DNA of 64,000 nucleotides from CANJIV01 sp046330225 (GTDB taxonomy: Bacteria; Actinomycetota; Thermoleophilia; Solirubrobacterales; Solirubrobacteraceae), in the NCBI GenBank assembly GCA_046330225.1, contig JAXLTD010000008.1, forward strand, positions 124,001-188,000, in the 5' to 3' direction. The notes under the pieces were generated by a model. It was not told where the DNA came from and searched no databases. It was given only the letters and a program-made list of their open reading frames with translations. Positions within the stretch are counted from its first letter, which is position 1; each line of letters opens with the position of its first letter. Made by a program: the position numbers and the translations under genes. This document shows positions 7,791 to 15,685 of the stretch, piece by piece.

Positions 7791-9179
7791 TCACAGCACG
7801 GTGCCGTCGGAGATCCGCAGGCGGCCGGGGCCGGTGTGGATGACCTCGGTCGCGCCCCGGACGGCCACGTGCGCGCCGAACTCGACGTCGCCGCGCACGG
7901 TCAGGCGCTCGCAGGCGGCCAGGGACGGCGGACCGCCGGGGAAGCGCGCCTCGAAGTCGTCCAGGAGCTTGAAGAACGCGGGATCGAGATCGATCACCGG
8001 CGGCGCCGACGGGCAGCCAGGTGCCGGCCCGACGGTGCCGTCCTGGGCCACCGCATAGCGGTCGGAGCGCAGCGCGAGCAGGTCGTTGGTTGTCTTGACC
8101 GGGATCAGGCGGGTGCGCGGCACTCGGATGGCCTCCGCGCCAGGGAAGACCGAGATCGCCGCGCCCATCGCGGTCTCGATCTGGATGACCGCGGGCGAGT
8201 CCGGGTCGCGCGGGTCGGCGGTCTTGCGGTTCACGATCATCGGGAGCGCGAGGACGTCGCCGCCGGCGGCGAGCGCGCCGGCCAGCGCGTCGAGGTCGAG
8301 CCAGAGGTTGTTGGTGTTGAAGTAGCGGTGCCGGGCGACGTCCTGGAAGGCGTCCTGGTCGGCGTCGGGCGCCTGGGCGGCCTCGCGCAGCACGAGGCCC
8401 CCGCCGCGCCGGCGCGCGAGATGCCCGCCCTTGCGATCGGCCTCGGTGCGGTCGGCGACCTCCATGGCGAACGGCGCACCGGAGTCTGCGAACCAGGCCA
8501 GCAGCCGGGTGTCGAGCGCCGCGCCCAGGTTGTCCGAGTTGGCCACGAACGCGTAGCGGTAGCCGCGCTCGCGCAGCGCAGCGAGCGTGCCCGAGGCGGC
8601 GAGCGCCGTGTACAGATCGCCGTGGCCGGGCGGGCACCACTCCAGCGCGGGGTCGGCCGGCCATCGCACCGGCGTGAGGTCGTCGGCGCGGAGCTTCGGC
8701 TCGCGGTTCTGCAGGAAGTCGAGCGGCAGTCCGTCCCGCTCCAGGCCGTGATGCGCGGCGAGCGCGGCGAGCGTGTCGTCGCGGGTCGAGAAGCTGTCCA
8801 TCAGCAGCAGCGGCAGCCGGGCCGAGTGCCGCGCCCGGGCCGAAAGCACCTGGGCGACGATGAGGTCGAGGAACGTGCGGCCCCCGTGGGCCTCGATGAG
8901 CGACTTCGCCCGGCTCATGCCCATGCTGGTCCCCAGCCCGCCGTTGAGGCGGATCAGGACGGTCCGGTCCAGGAGCGCGTCGGCCGTCTCGGCCGGCGGC
9001 GGGGGCAGCGCCTCGAGGTCGGGGACCCCATCGACCGGCTCGATCTCGGATTCGGGCAGCAGCCCCGTCTCGCCCGCTTCGAGCCGGCGGTAGTAGTGCG
9101 CGAAGGCCGCGATCGCGGCGGGGGCGACCCCGGCCGCACGCATCTTCTCCTCGCTGGCCTGCAGGCCCGCGTCGCTCAT
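7791..9179 (-). CDS. UTP--glucose-1-phosphate uridylyltransferase, UDPGP (eukaryote-like) type
   Basis: A 462-residue nucleotidyltransferase that makes UDP-glucose from UTP and glucose-1-phosphate. The nucleotide loop RLNGGLGTSMGMSRAKS (about residues 79-95) is diagnostic of the UDPGP family, not of bacterial GalU. Other family marks are FLQNREPKL, WCPPGHGDLYTAL, FVANSDNLGA and FNTNNLWLDL. The C-terminus ends in a short left-handed-helix-like stretch (RLTVRGDVEFGAHV). UDP-glucose would feed the glycan genes elsewhere in the window, but no operon link exists. Translation starts at ATG 9179, directly behind a leaderless-type -10. Confidence 0.9.
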   Translation of the reverse strand: MSDAGLQASEEKMRAAGVAPAAIAAFAHYYRRLEAGETGLLPESEIEPVDGVPDLEALPPPPAETADALLDRTVLIRLNGGLGTSMGMSRAKSLIEAHGGRTFLDLIVAQVLSARARHSARLPLLLMDSFSTRDDTLAALAAHHGLERDGLPLDFLQNREPKLRADDLTPVRWPADPALEWCPPGHGDLYTALAASGTLAALRERGYRYAFVANSDNLGAALDTRLLAWFADSGAPFAMEVADRTEADRKGGHLARRRGGGLVLREAAQAPDADQDAFQDVARHRYFNTNNLWLDLDALAGALAAGGDVLALPMIVNRKTADPRDPDSPAVIQIETAMGAAISVFPGAEAIRVPRTRLIPVKTTNDLLALRSDRYAVAQDGTVGPAPGCPSAPPVIDLDPAFFKLLDDFEARFPGGPPSLAACERLTVRGDVEFGAHVAVRGATEVIHTGPGRLRISDGTVL

Positions 9180-9186
9180 CGGCCCA

Positions 9187-9192
9187 AGCCTA
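9187..9192 (-). promoter_or_regulatory. -10 element TAGGCT, leaderless type
   Basis: On the minus strand TAGGCT sits 7 nt before the ATG at 9179. No Shine-Dalgarno is present. Confidence 0.6.
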
Positions 9193-9245
9193 GAGCGCCA
9201 GCGGACGCCGCGCCGGGGCCCAGGCCGCGGATCGCTCCCCGCGGG

Positions 9246-10886
9246 CTAAGGCGTGAAGTCCCAGGTGGCGAACGACTGGCCGTCCCACAGGGCGCGCTCG
9301 GCTTCGAACGGGGCGTTGAGGATCGCCGGCGTCGCATCCCAGGCCATCGTCGCGCGCTTGGCCTTGGTGTAGGCGGGCCACGCCGGGACTCCTGCGCTCC
9401 GCGCGCCGTTCGGGTCGCCCGAGCGGGCGAACGACAGCCACGCGTCCATGACGCGGTTCGACAGGCGCCGGCGCTCCGCGAGCTGGGCCGGATCGCGCGT
9501 CGCGCTGCGCGGCACCGTTGAGAGGTCGAGGTTGCCGAACACGAAGCCGAGCTCGATCGCGTGGATCGCGCCGAGGTTCTGGGCCGGCGGGGCCGCCGGA
9601 TCGAACGGCACGTGCCAGCGGAAGAGGTACATCCAGCCCGGCTGCCAGCGGGCCTGAGCCTCCGCGAGCCGGATCTGGGGCACGCGGAAGAGCTGGTCGG
9701 TGAGCATCGCGTGGGTGATCGCGCCTTCGGTCGCGCCGGGCCGGTCGGCCCGGTAGCGGGCGGTGATCGCGTCGCGCTGCGCACTCAGGGCCGAGGGGAA
9801 GAAGGGGCTCGCCGCCGGCGGCACGTCGAGCAGCCCTGGGTCGTAGAGCGCCCAGTAGCCCGTCTCGTTCTCATTCGTGCCCGACAGCACCCGGACGTGA
9901 CGCGCGCTGCCCGCGGCGATGCGCGGGACGACGGGGCCTGGCACCACGTTCCCGTCGACGAACGGGGCGAAGTACGTGTCGCCCGAGAAGAGCGGCGCAG
10001 CGTTGACGACCTTGGCCTGCAGGTCCAGGAGCCTGGAGGTGCTCAGCGCCTTCAGTGCGGCCACGCTCCGGATCGAGCCGGCATCGAAGTGTCGCCGCGC
10101 GACCGTGCGCTGGTAGGCGGCGGTGTGGACGAGGTAGCCGCCGCCGCTCTGCAGGATCGCGCGATGGAACAGCCGCTCGGGCTGGCGGGTCGCGAGCAGG
10201 GCGCTGACCGAGATCGCGCCGGCAGACTCGCCGAACACCGTGACGTTGCGCGGGTCCCCGCCGAGGGCGCGGATGTTGCGCTGGACCCAGCGCAGCGCCG
10301 CGAGCTGGTCGCGCAGGCCGTTGTTGCCGGAGCCGCGGTAGGCGGGATCGAGGCCGCCGAGCTCGAGCCACCCGAGCATCCCCAGCCGGTAGTTGAGCGT
10401 CACGACGACGGCGTCGCCGCGGGCGGCCAGGCGGGCGCCGTCGTAGATCGGCTCGCTGGCCGAGCCGACGATGAACGCGCCGCCGGGGATGAAGACCATG
10501 ACCGGCCGGCGCCTGCCGTCGGCCCGCGGTGTCCACACGTTGAGGAACAGGCAGTTTTCGTCGGTGAAGCGCTTCGCCGCGGTCGGGTACTCCTCGAGCG
10601 GGTCGCGATCCTGCGGGCAGACCGCGCGGGCCTTCGTGGCGCGCAGCACGCCGCGCCAGGGGCGGACCGGCGCGGGCGGCCGGAAGCGCCGCGTCCCGAT
10701 CGGCGGTGCCGCGTACGGGATGCCGGCGAAGGCACAGGTGCCGCCCTCGGCGCGGCCGGCAACCTGGCCGTCGGAAACGGCTGCCGCGCATCGGGGCGCC
10801 GCGGCGGCGGGCACGGCGGACGCGCCGATCGCGCCCGCGGCCAGCGCTGCCAGGGCCAGGGCCGAGCATCGCCGGGATCGCCTCAT
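9246..10886 (-). CDS. Secreted type-B carboxylesterase
   Basis: A 546-residue alpha/beta hydrolase of the carboxylesterase/cholinesterase family. Residues 1-29 form a signal peptide (Arg-rich start, Ala-rich core, AAAAP). Family motifs are FAGIPYAAPPIG, ENCLFLNVWTP, the oxyanion-hole segment FIPGGAF and the nucleophile elbow GESAGA with the catalytic Ser near residue 221. GTNENETGYW supplies the acidic member and GAIHAIELGFVFGN the His. The enzyme hydrolyses esters outside the membrane; the substrate cannot be read. The start at 10886 is fixed by the signal peptide and by a -10 element 7 nt upstream; the frame continues upstream as the antisense of the GNAT gene. Confidence 0.92.
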   Translation of the reverse strand: MRRSRRCSALALAALAAGAIGASAVPAAAAPRCAAAVSDGQVAGRAEGGTCAFAGIPYAAPPIGTRRFRPPAPVRPWRGVLRATKARAVCPQDRDPLEEYPTAAKRFTDENCLFLNVWTPRADGRRRPVMVFIPGGAFIVGSASEPIYDGARLAARGDAVVVTLNYRLGMLGWLELGGLDPAYRGSGNNGLRDQLAALRWVQRNIRALGGDPRNVTVFGESAGAISVSALLATRQPERLFHRAILQSGGGYLVHTAAYQRTVARRHFDAGSIRSVAALKALSTSRLLDLQAKVVNAAPLFSGDTYFAPFVDGNVVPGPVVPRIAAGSARHVRVLSGTNENETGYWALYDPGLLDVPPAASPFFPSALSAQRDAITARYRADRPGATEGAITHAMLTDQLFRVPQIRLAEAQARWQPGWMYLFRWHVPFDPAAPPAQNLGAIHAIELGFVFGNLDLSTVPRSATRDPAQLAERRRLSNRVMDAWLSFARSGDPNGARSAGVPAWPAYTKAKRATMAWDATPAILNAPFEAERALWDGQSFATWDFTP

Positions 10887-10893
10887 GCCGGCG

Positions 10894-10899
10894 ATGCTA
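10894..10899 (-). promoter_or_regulatory. -10 element TAGCAT of the carboxylesterase gene
   Basis: TAGCAT on the minus strand, 7 nt before the ATG at 10886, predicts a leaderless transcript. It decides the start among several upstream open codons. Confidence 0.6.
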
Positions 10900-10951
10900 T
10901 CCCCGCTCGGCGGAGCCGTGCGGCGCCCTCCCGTCCGGGTGCCGGCGGCGG

Positions 10952-11785
10952 TCAGCCGAGCTCGAAGCTCGTCACGCCGTAGACGTGCTCGATCGGGAGT
11001 CGCGGGTCCGGCCCGCGGTACATGCGCGCCGTCTCGAACGACGGCTCGAGTCCGAGGTCGCGGGCCAGCGCCACGGCGGCCGCATTGGCGAGCGGGACAT
11101 CCAGCGCGATCGGCCCCTCGGCCCGGTCCGCGAGCGCGAGCAGCAGCTCCCGCGCGTCGGCCGGGCCGCTCGCCAGCAGCGGCCCCACGCGGTGTCCGGC
11201 GGCGCTGGGCCGCAGAACGCCGAGCGCGGCCACCGTGCCGCGATCGCCGGGCAGCGCGAGCGCGACCCGGCCCGGCCCCGCCAGCCACGGCGCGAGGAAC
11301 GCCGGCCGTGGCGCCGGGTGATGTGCCGCATCGAACGCCACGAGGTCCGCGTGCGACAGCGAGCGCGCATCGACGGCGCGCGGGCTCGCCGCGCCGTCGA
11401 CCCGGCCGCCGAAGCGGGCGCTGCGGTAGGCCAGCGAGAAGCCCGACCGCTCGTAGCTCTCCTCCTGAGCCGGAACCCCGTCGAGGCCGAGCGTCGGGAG
11501 GTCCGACGCGTCGACGACGGCGCGCCACAGCGCGAGCCCGTGCCCGGCGCCCCGCCGGTCGGGCCGCACGAGGTAGAAGCCGACGAACCCGAACGCCGGC
11601 GACCAGCGCACGAGCGAGATCGTCGCCACGAGCTCCCCGTCCAGCTCGCCGCCCCAGAACCCGCCGGGATCGGCGGCCCAGAACGCGTCCGCGTCCCCGC
11701 GACCCGGATCCCAGCCCTCCGCGGCCGCCCAGCCGACGGCCGTGTCGAGCTCACCGCGCCGGAGCGGCCGGATCCGCATGGTCAT
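10952..11785 (-). CDS. GNAT family N-acetyltransferase with a second GNAT-like C-terminal half
   Basis: A 277-residue protein. The N-terminal half is a standard GNAT fold: MTMRIRPLRRGELDTAVGWAAAEGW, a beta-4 strand GFYLVRPDRRG and the acetyl-CoA loop RRGAGHGLALW (about residues 77-87). The C-terminal half (about 145-277) resembles the Acetyltransf_18-type domain found in YitH-like proteins (RVALALPGDRGTVAALGVLRPSAAGHRVGPLLAS). The acceptor is unknown. The start is either 11785 or the ATG at 11779. A TAGACC hexamer 8 nt upstream of 11785 is a poorer -10 than those of its neighbours. Confidence 0.85.
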   Translation of the reverse strand: MTMRIRPLRRGELDTAVGWAAAEGWDPGRGDADAFWAADPGGFWGGELDGELVATISLVRWSPAFGFVGFYLVRPDRRGAGHGLALWRAVVDASDLPTLGLDGVPAQEESYERSGFSLAYRSARFGGRVDGAASPRAVDARSLSHADLVAFDAAHHPAPRPAFLAPWLAGPGRVALALPGDRGTVAALGVLRPSAAGHRVGPLLASGPADARELLLALADRAEGPIALDVPLANAAAVALARDLGLEPSFETARMYRGPDPRLPIEHVYGVTSFELG

Positions 11786-11851
11786 GAGGCGTGGGTCTAC
11801 CGGACGCCCCGGCGGCCGTGGCGCGGCGGTGCCGCTCCGGGCGCCGCCCGC

Positions 11852-11857
11852 TACCCT
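11852..11857 (+). promoter_or_regulatory. -10 element TACCCT upstream of tRNA-Ser(CGA)
   Basis: TACCCT in the context CGCTACCCT lies 25 nt before the tRNA 5' end. The same CGCTACCCT stands 20 nt before the other tRNA-Ser gene at 41001, which supports a shared tRNA promoter type. Confidence 0.55.
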
Positions 11858-11882
11858 CTCGGTCCGCCCGTGCGGGCCTCAT

Positions 11883-11972
11883 GGAGGGGTGCCGGAGTGG
11901 TTGAACGGGGCGGTCTCGAAAACCGTTGTAGCGGTAACCCCGCTACCGAGGGTTCGAATCCCTCCCCCTCCG
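11883..11972 (+). tRNA. tRNA-Ser, anticodon CGA
   Basis: A 90-nt class II tRNA. Acceptor GGAGGGG (11883-11889) pairs with CCCCTCC (11965-11971), with G at 11972 as discriminator. The anticodon stem GCGGT/ACCGT encloses loop CTCGAAA with anticodon CGA, reading UCG. A long variable arm (TGTAGCGG...CCGCTACC) and the T arm GAGGG-TTCGAAT-CCCTC confirm serine identity. CCA is not encoded. This tRNA serves one of the commonest Ser codons in a GC-rich genome. A decayed gene lies directly downstream. Confidence 0.97.
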
Positions 11973-12058
11973 TTTGCCTGCTGCCGCGCGGCGCCTCCGC
12001 CGCAGCGGGATTCCGTCTCACGCCGCGGTCCGCTGACACGCCGACGATCGCCTCTTTC

Positions 12059-12333
12059 GGTCGCCACGGTCGTCACCGGCGGTCCCGGCGTCAACGTCCT
12101 CGACACCGGCAACGGCGACGACGTGATCAACTCGCGCGACCGAGTCCGGGACTTCGACCTCTGGGGACGATCTCGCTGCGGGCTGGCAGCCGGGCCGAAC
12201 CGTTAAGCTCAGCGCGGCGGCGCGGAGAACGCTGCGCACACGCAAGCGGCTCGCCGTGACTGCCACGATCAGCTCGCGGGACGCGCGCGGCGCCAGCCGG
12301 AGCGCGAAGGTGTCAAAGACGCTCAGGCTCTGA
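12059..12333 (+). pseudogene. Remnant of a secreted calcium-binding-repeat protein (frameshifted, 5' missing)
   Basis: Two readable pieces in different frames face the same way. The first (about 12062-12150) reads GGPGVNVLDTGNGDDVINSRD, the hemolysin-type calcium-binding repeat style (GGxGxDxLxxGxGxD). The second, in another frame and ending with TGA at 12331-12333, reads RTVKLSAAARRTLRTRKR, then VTATISSRDARGASRSAKVS and a final KTLRL. This is the basic beta-rich tail I associate with secreted proteins of this lineage. The body of the gene and any start are gone, and the frame changes between 12150 and 12196. It begins under 90 bp after tRNA-Ser, so tRNA-associated insertion and deletion is a plausible cause. 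Confidence 0.6.
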
Positions 12334-12404
12334 TCCGGCGGCGGCGCAGACGGGCGCCGCACCGCGACGCTCGTCTCACCTGTGTGCGAATCGGCGGCCG
12401 GCCA

Positions 12405-13043
12405 CTACCCCGGGAGCGGGCGGGCGGCGATCCTCGCGGCTTCGGCGGGCGGGAGCCCGAACATCCGCAGGACGCCGGCCGCGTGCGCCGAGTCGGCGTC
12501 GGGGCCGGCGCCGCCTTCGAGGATCAGGACCATGATGCCCAGGAGCGCGCCGCCGCTGGCGTGGAGCGCGACCACCGGGTCCGGCACGCGGAAGCGCCCG
12601 GCGGCGAGGCCGTCGCGCAGGTCGGAGCCCGCGTCGTCGCCCAGCACGGCGGCCAGGACCGTGTGGGGCAGCGGCAGGCGCACGATCAGCCAGCCCCACT
12701 CGGGGTCCTCGCGCACCGACGCGAGCAGATGGCGGTGGGCGACCGCGACGCGCTCGGCGGGGTCGCGGATCCCGGCCCGGCGCTCCTCCAGTCGCGTCAG
12801 CTGGCCGGCGAGGGTGTCCTCGAAGATGGCGGCGAGGATCTCCTCCTTGGTGGAGAAGTGGTTGTAGAACGAGCCGTGCGCGATGTCGGCCCGCACGCCG
12901 ATCTCCGCGATGGTCGTCGCGTCGACCCCGTGGGCGGAGAACAGCTCGCGCGCCGCGGCGACGAGCTTCGCGCGCGTGCGGGCGCGGCGCCGGGCGTGGC
13001 GGTCGGGAGGGGAGGTCGCGGCGGCTTGGGCCATCGGCACCAT
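12405..13043 (-). CDS. TetR/AcrR family transcriptional regulator
   Basis: A 212-residue regulator. The N-terminal helix-turn-helix covers about residues 20-66 (ARTRAKLVAAARELFSAHG, TTIAEIGVRADIAHGSFYNHF, then STKEEILAAIF). The C-terminal ligand domain is all-helical with no family I recognise. It is divergent from the FAD hydroxylase at 13118. The 74-bp gap contains a perfect palindrome overlapping that gene's -35, so repression of the hydroxylase, relieved by substrate, is the natural inference. In-frame starts are 13043 and 13034. Confidence 0.9.
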   Translation of the reverse strand: MVPMAQAAATSPPDRHARRRARTRAKLVAAARELFSAHGVDATTIAEIGVRADIAHGSFYNHFSTKEEILAAIFEDTLAGQLTRLEERRAGIRDPAERVAVAHRHLLASVREDPEWGWLIVRLPLPHTVLAAVLGDDAGSDLRDGLAAGRFRVPDPVVALHASGGALLGIMVLILEGGAGPDADSAHAAGVLRMFGLPPAEAARIAARPLPG

Positions 13044-13076
13044 GGTGAACTACCGGCGTGATACTGACAAGCAAGT

Positions 13077-13093
13077 CATAGTTGACAACTATG
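13077..13093. promoter_or_regulatory. Palindromic operator between TetR regulator and hydroxylase
   Basis: CATAGTTG (13077-13084), central A, CAACTATG (13086-13093): perfect 8-bp arms. The right half overlaps the -35 hexamer TTGACA of the hydroxylase, so a bound TetR dimer would block polymerase. Confidence 0.65.
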
Positions 13094-13110
13094 TCACTGC
13101 AACCTAGTCT
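13082..13110 (+). promoter_or_regulatory. Promoter TTGACA-17-TAGTCT of the hydroxylase gene
   Basis: A consensus -35 TTGACA (13082-13087), a 17-nt spacer and -10 TAGTCT (13105-13110). The ATG at 13118 is 7 nt after the -10, so the mRNA should be leaderless. This is the best-formed promoter in the window and calibrates the leaderless pattern seen elsewhere. Confidence 0.75.
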
Positions 13111-13117
13111 GGCCCGC

Positions 13118-14689
13118 ATGACCGCCTCGGATCCGGATTTCCCGGCCACTGTCGACGTCGCGATCGTGGGCTTCGGTCCGGTAGGCCAGGCGCTGGCGTT
13201 GTCGCTCGGCGCGGCGGGGCACCGCGTCGCCTGCTTCGAGCGTTTCCATGAGATCTACCGGCTGCCCCGCGCGGTCCATCTGGACCACGAGGTCATGCGC
13301 CTGCTCGACCGGCTGGGAGTCGCGAAGCAGCTGGAGCCGGAGATGATCTCCTTCAGCGAGTACCGCTGGTTCGGGGCCGACGGGGAGGAGCTGATGACCC
13401 TGCGGCCCGCGAGCCCGGCGCTGTCCGGCTGGGAGCCGGACTACCTCTTCTTCCAGCCGCTCCTCGAGGAAGCGCTCGACGCCCGCGCCCGCTCGTTCCC
13501 GGGGGTGACTGTCGAGCGCGGCTGGTCTGCCACGGGGCTCGAGCACGACGCGCAGGGCGCGACGCTCACCCTCCGGCGCGTTGACGAGCCTGAGGAGAGC
13601 GCCGCGGTGTCCACGGGCGAGACGCGGACCGTGCGCGCGCGCTGGGTCGTGGGCGCCGACGGGGCGAACTCGTTCGTCCGTGAGGCGCTCGCCGTCCCGC
13701 GGCGCGACCTCGGGTTCCAGGAGCAGTGGCTCGTGGTCGACGTCGCGCCCCACGACGCCGAGGCGCTCGACCTGCCCGACGCCTGCCAGTGGTGCGATCC
13801 GCGCCGGCCCACGACGCAGGTGCACAGCGGCCGCGGCCACCGGCGCTGGGAGTTCATGCTCCTGGATGGCGAACGGGCCGAGGACTTCGACGCGGCCCGC
13901 TCGTGGGAGCTGCTCGCGCCGTGGATCACTCCCGACGACGCGACGCTGCTGCGCCACGCGGTGTACGAGTTCCGCTCGATGGTGGCCGAGCGTGTGCGTG
14001 ACGGGCGCTGCCTGATCGTCGGCGACGCGGCGCACTTGACGCCCCCGTTCCTGGGCCAGGGCCTGTGCGCCGGGCTGCGCGACGCCGCCAACGTCGCCTG
14101 GAAGCTCGACCTCGTCCTGAGGGGCCTGGCCGCCGATGCGCTGCTCGACACGGCCACGGACGAGCGCCAGCCGCAGAACGACTGGATCATCGCCTTCGCC
14201 GTGCAGCTCGGGAAGGTGCTGTGCGAGCTTGACCCCGACGCGGCGGCCGAGCGCGACCGCACCGTGCGCGCCGCCGGGCCGCCGCCGGAGATCGGGCTGC
14301 CGCCCCTGCAGGGCCCGCTGCAGCGCGACGGGGATGCGCTGTCGGGGCAGCTCGCCCTCCAGGGGACGCTGGACCTCGGCGGACGCGAGGCCCGGCTTGA
14401 CGACCACACCGGCCCGGGGTTCGCGCTCGTCGTGCGTGACGGCGCCGGCCTGGACGCGCTGCAGCCCGGGCACCGAGCCGTGCTGGGCGCGCTGGACGTT
14501 GCCGTCGTGCGCCTCGACGCGGCCCGCGACGCGGACGGGCGGACGACCGGCTGGCTGGACGAGCACGGCGCTCACGCCGTCCTCGTGCGGCCCGACCTCT
14601 ACGTGTTCGGCAGCGCGGACTCCGCAGCGGAACTGCCTGCCCTCGTCGACGACCTGCGCGAGCGGCTGGGCCTGGCGGTCGCCGCCTGA
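13118..14689 (+). CDS. FAD-dependent aromatic hydroxylase, MhpA-like (3-(3-hydroxyphenyl)propionate hydroxylase type)
   Basis: A 523-residue class A flavoprotein monooxygenase. FAD-binding GxGxxG is VGFGPVGQALALSLG (about residues 17-31). The second FAD/NADPH motif lies in VVGADGANSFVREAL (about 185), and the GD motif is GDAAHLTPPFLGQGLCAG (about 309-326). The C-terminal thioredoxin-like domain typical of phenol-type hydroxylases is present (TGPGFALVVRDG to the end). The sequence style fits the MhpA subgroup acting on 3-hydroxyphenylpropionate-like substrates, but no ring-cleavage genes are adjacent, so the substrate is open. Control by the divergent TetR is likely. Confidence 0.88.
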   Translation: MTASDPDFPATVDVAIVGFGPVGQALALSLGAAGHRVACFERFHEIYRLPRAVHLDHEVMRLLDRLGVAKQLEPEMISFSEYRWFGADGEELMTLRPASPALSGWEPDYLFFQPLLEEALDARARSFPGVTVERGWSATGLEHDAQGATLTLRRVDEPEESAAVSTGETRTVRARWVVGADGANSFVREALAVPRRDLGFQEQWLVVDVAPHDAEALDLPDACQWCDPRRPTTQVHSGRGHRRWEFMLLDGERAEDFDAARSWELLAPWITPDDATLLRHAVYEFRSMVAERVRDGRCLIVGDAAHLTPPFLGQGLCAGLRDAANVAWKLDLVLRGLAADALLDTATDERQPQNDWIIAFAVQLGKVLCELDPDAAAERDRTVRAAGPPPEIGLPPLQGPLQRDGDALSGQLALQGTLDLGGREARLDDHTGPGFALVVRDGAGLDALQPGHRAVLGALDVAVVRLDAARDADGRTTGWLDEHGAHAVLVRPDLYVFGSADSAAELPALVDDLRERLGLAVAA

Positions 14690-14750
14690 TCCCCGCTCCG
14701 GGAGACGCGGCTCGCTGGCCGGGATCCGCGGCGCCGCCCGCTGGCCCGGG

Positions 14751-14756
14751 TAGGTT
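14751..14756 (+). promoter_or_regulatory. -10 element TAGGTT
   Basis: TAGGTT lies 9 nt before the ATG at 14766. The hydrolase therefore probably has its own promoter in addition to any read-through from the hydroxylase gene 76 bp upstream. Confidence 0.5.
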
Positions 14757-14765
14757 CTCGCCGAC

Positions 14766-15614
14766 ATGGCGGAGGTGCGGGAGGTCCGGGTCGAGGTCGC
14801 GGGAGTCGGCGCGCCGGTGCTCGAGGCCGGCCCGAGCGAGAAGACCGAGGCAGTCGTCTTCGTCCACGGCAACCCCTGCTCGAGCGAGGACTGGCGTGCG
14901 CTGGTCGCCGGCACCGGCGACTGCGCCCGCGCGGTGGCGCCCGACCTGCCGAACTTCGGCCGTGCCGACCGTCGAGCGGACTTCGACGTGACGTTGGAGG
15001 GGTACGCGCGCTGGCTCGACGGCGCGCTCGGCGAACTCGGCGTGCAGCGCGCGCACCTCGTGCTGCACGACTGGGGAGGCGGCATCGGATTCATGTGGGC
15101 AACCGAGCAGCCGGAGCGCGTGGCGAGCCTCACGCTCTGCAACGTCGGCGTCCAGCGCGGGTACCGCTGGCACTCGGCGGCGCGCGTGTGGCGGATCCCG
15201 GTGGTCGGGGAGGCGCTGCAGGCGATCACGACGCCGAAGGTCCTGGTCCGCGCCCTCACGAAGGACAACCCGGGCCTCCCGAAGGAGGCCGCGGAGCGGA
15301 TGGCCGCCGACAACGACCGCGCGACCAAGCGCGCGGCGCTGGCGCTCTACCGGTCTGTCCGCTTCGACGGGCCGGAAGGCGACGAGGCGGCCGACCGGAT
15401 CGAGGCGCGGCTCGGCGAGGTCCCGGTGAACGTGCTCTGGGGCGCGAAGGATCCCTACATCGGCGTCGAGTTCGCCGACGCGCAGCGAGTCTCGTGGCCG
15501 CACGCCACGATCACGATCCTTCCCGATGCCGGCCACTGGCCGTTCCTCGACGAGCCGGAGCGGGCCGCCGAGGTCGTGCTCCCGTTCCTGCGCGCCCAGA
15601 CGGCCGGCGGCTGA
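14766..15614 (+). CDS. Alpha/beta hydrolase (haloalkane dehalogenase/epoxide hydrolase-like)
   Basis: A 282-residue soluble hydrolase. HGNPCSSEDW is the oxyanion-hole segment. The nucleophile elbow is HDWGGGIG, with Asp instead of Ser, as in haloalkane dehalogenases and epoxide hydrolases. VLWGAKDPYIG holds the late acidic residue and DAGHWPFLDEP the catalytic His. An Asp nucleophile suggests attack on a C-X or epoxide bond, not an ester, although related fluoroacetate-dehalogenase-like and uncharacterised members share it. It sits between two TetR-controlled oxygenases, so a role in the same degradative process is possible. Confidence 0.87.
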   Translation: MAEVREVRVEVAGVGAPVLEAGPSEKTEAVVFVHGNPCSSEDWRALVAGTGDCARAVAPDLPNFGRADRRADFDVTLEGYARWLDGALGELGVQRAHLVLHDWGGGIGFMWATEQPERVASLTLCNVGVQRGYRWHSAARVWRIPVVGEALQAITTPKVLVRALTKDNPGLPKEAAERMAADNDRATKRAALALYRSVRFDGPEGDEAADRIEARLGEVPVNVLWGAKDPYIGVEFADAQRVSWPHATITILPDAGHWPFLDEPERAAEVVLPFLRAQTAGG

Positions 15615-15666
15615 GGCGCCGCACCCAGCCCGCGGAGGGCACGGCGCGCCGCGCGTGGCCTCCGCC

Positions 15667-15685
15667 GAGCCGGCCGGACCGGCTC
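15667..15685. terminator. Hairpin between convergent hydrolase and TetR genes
   Basis: GAGCCGG (15667-15673) and CCGGCTC (15679-15685) with loop CCGGA. It sits at the convergent ends and overlaps the stop codon of the minus-strand TetR gene. Possible bidirectional terminator. Confidence 0.4.

Noticed and set aside
6864..9521. Plus-strand frame of 885 codons opposite the Usp and uridylyltransferase genes
   Set aside because: Antisense shadow without motifs; the minus strand encodes two complete proteins with normal promoters.
12018..12362. A 114-codon minus-strand frame over the pseudogene
   Set aside because: No promoter, ribosome binding site or motif; the plus strand shows clear remnants of a calcium-binding repeat and C-terminal tail.
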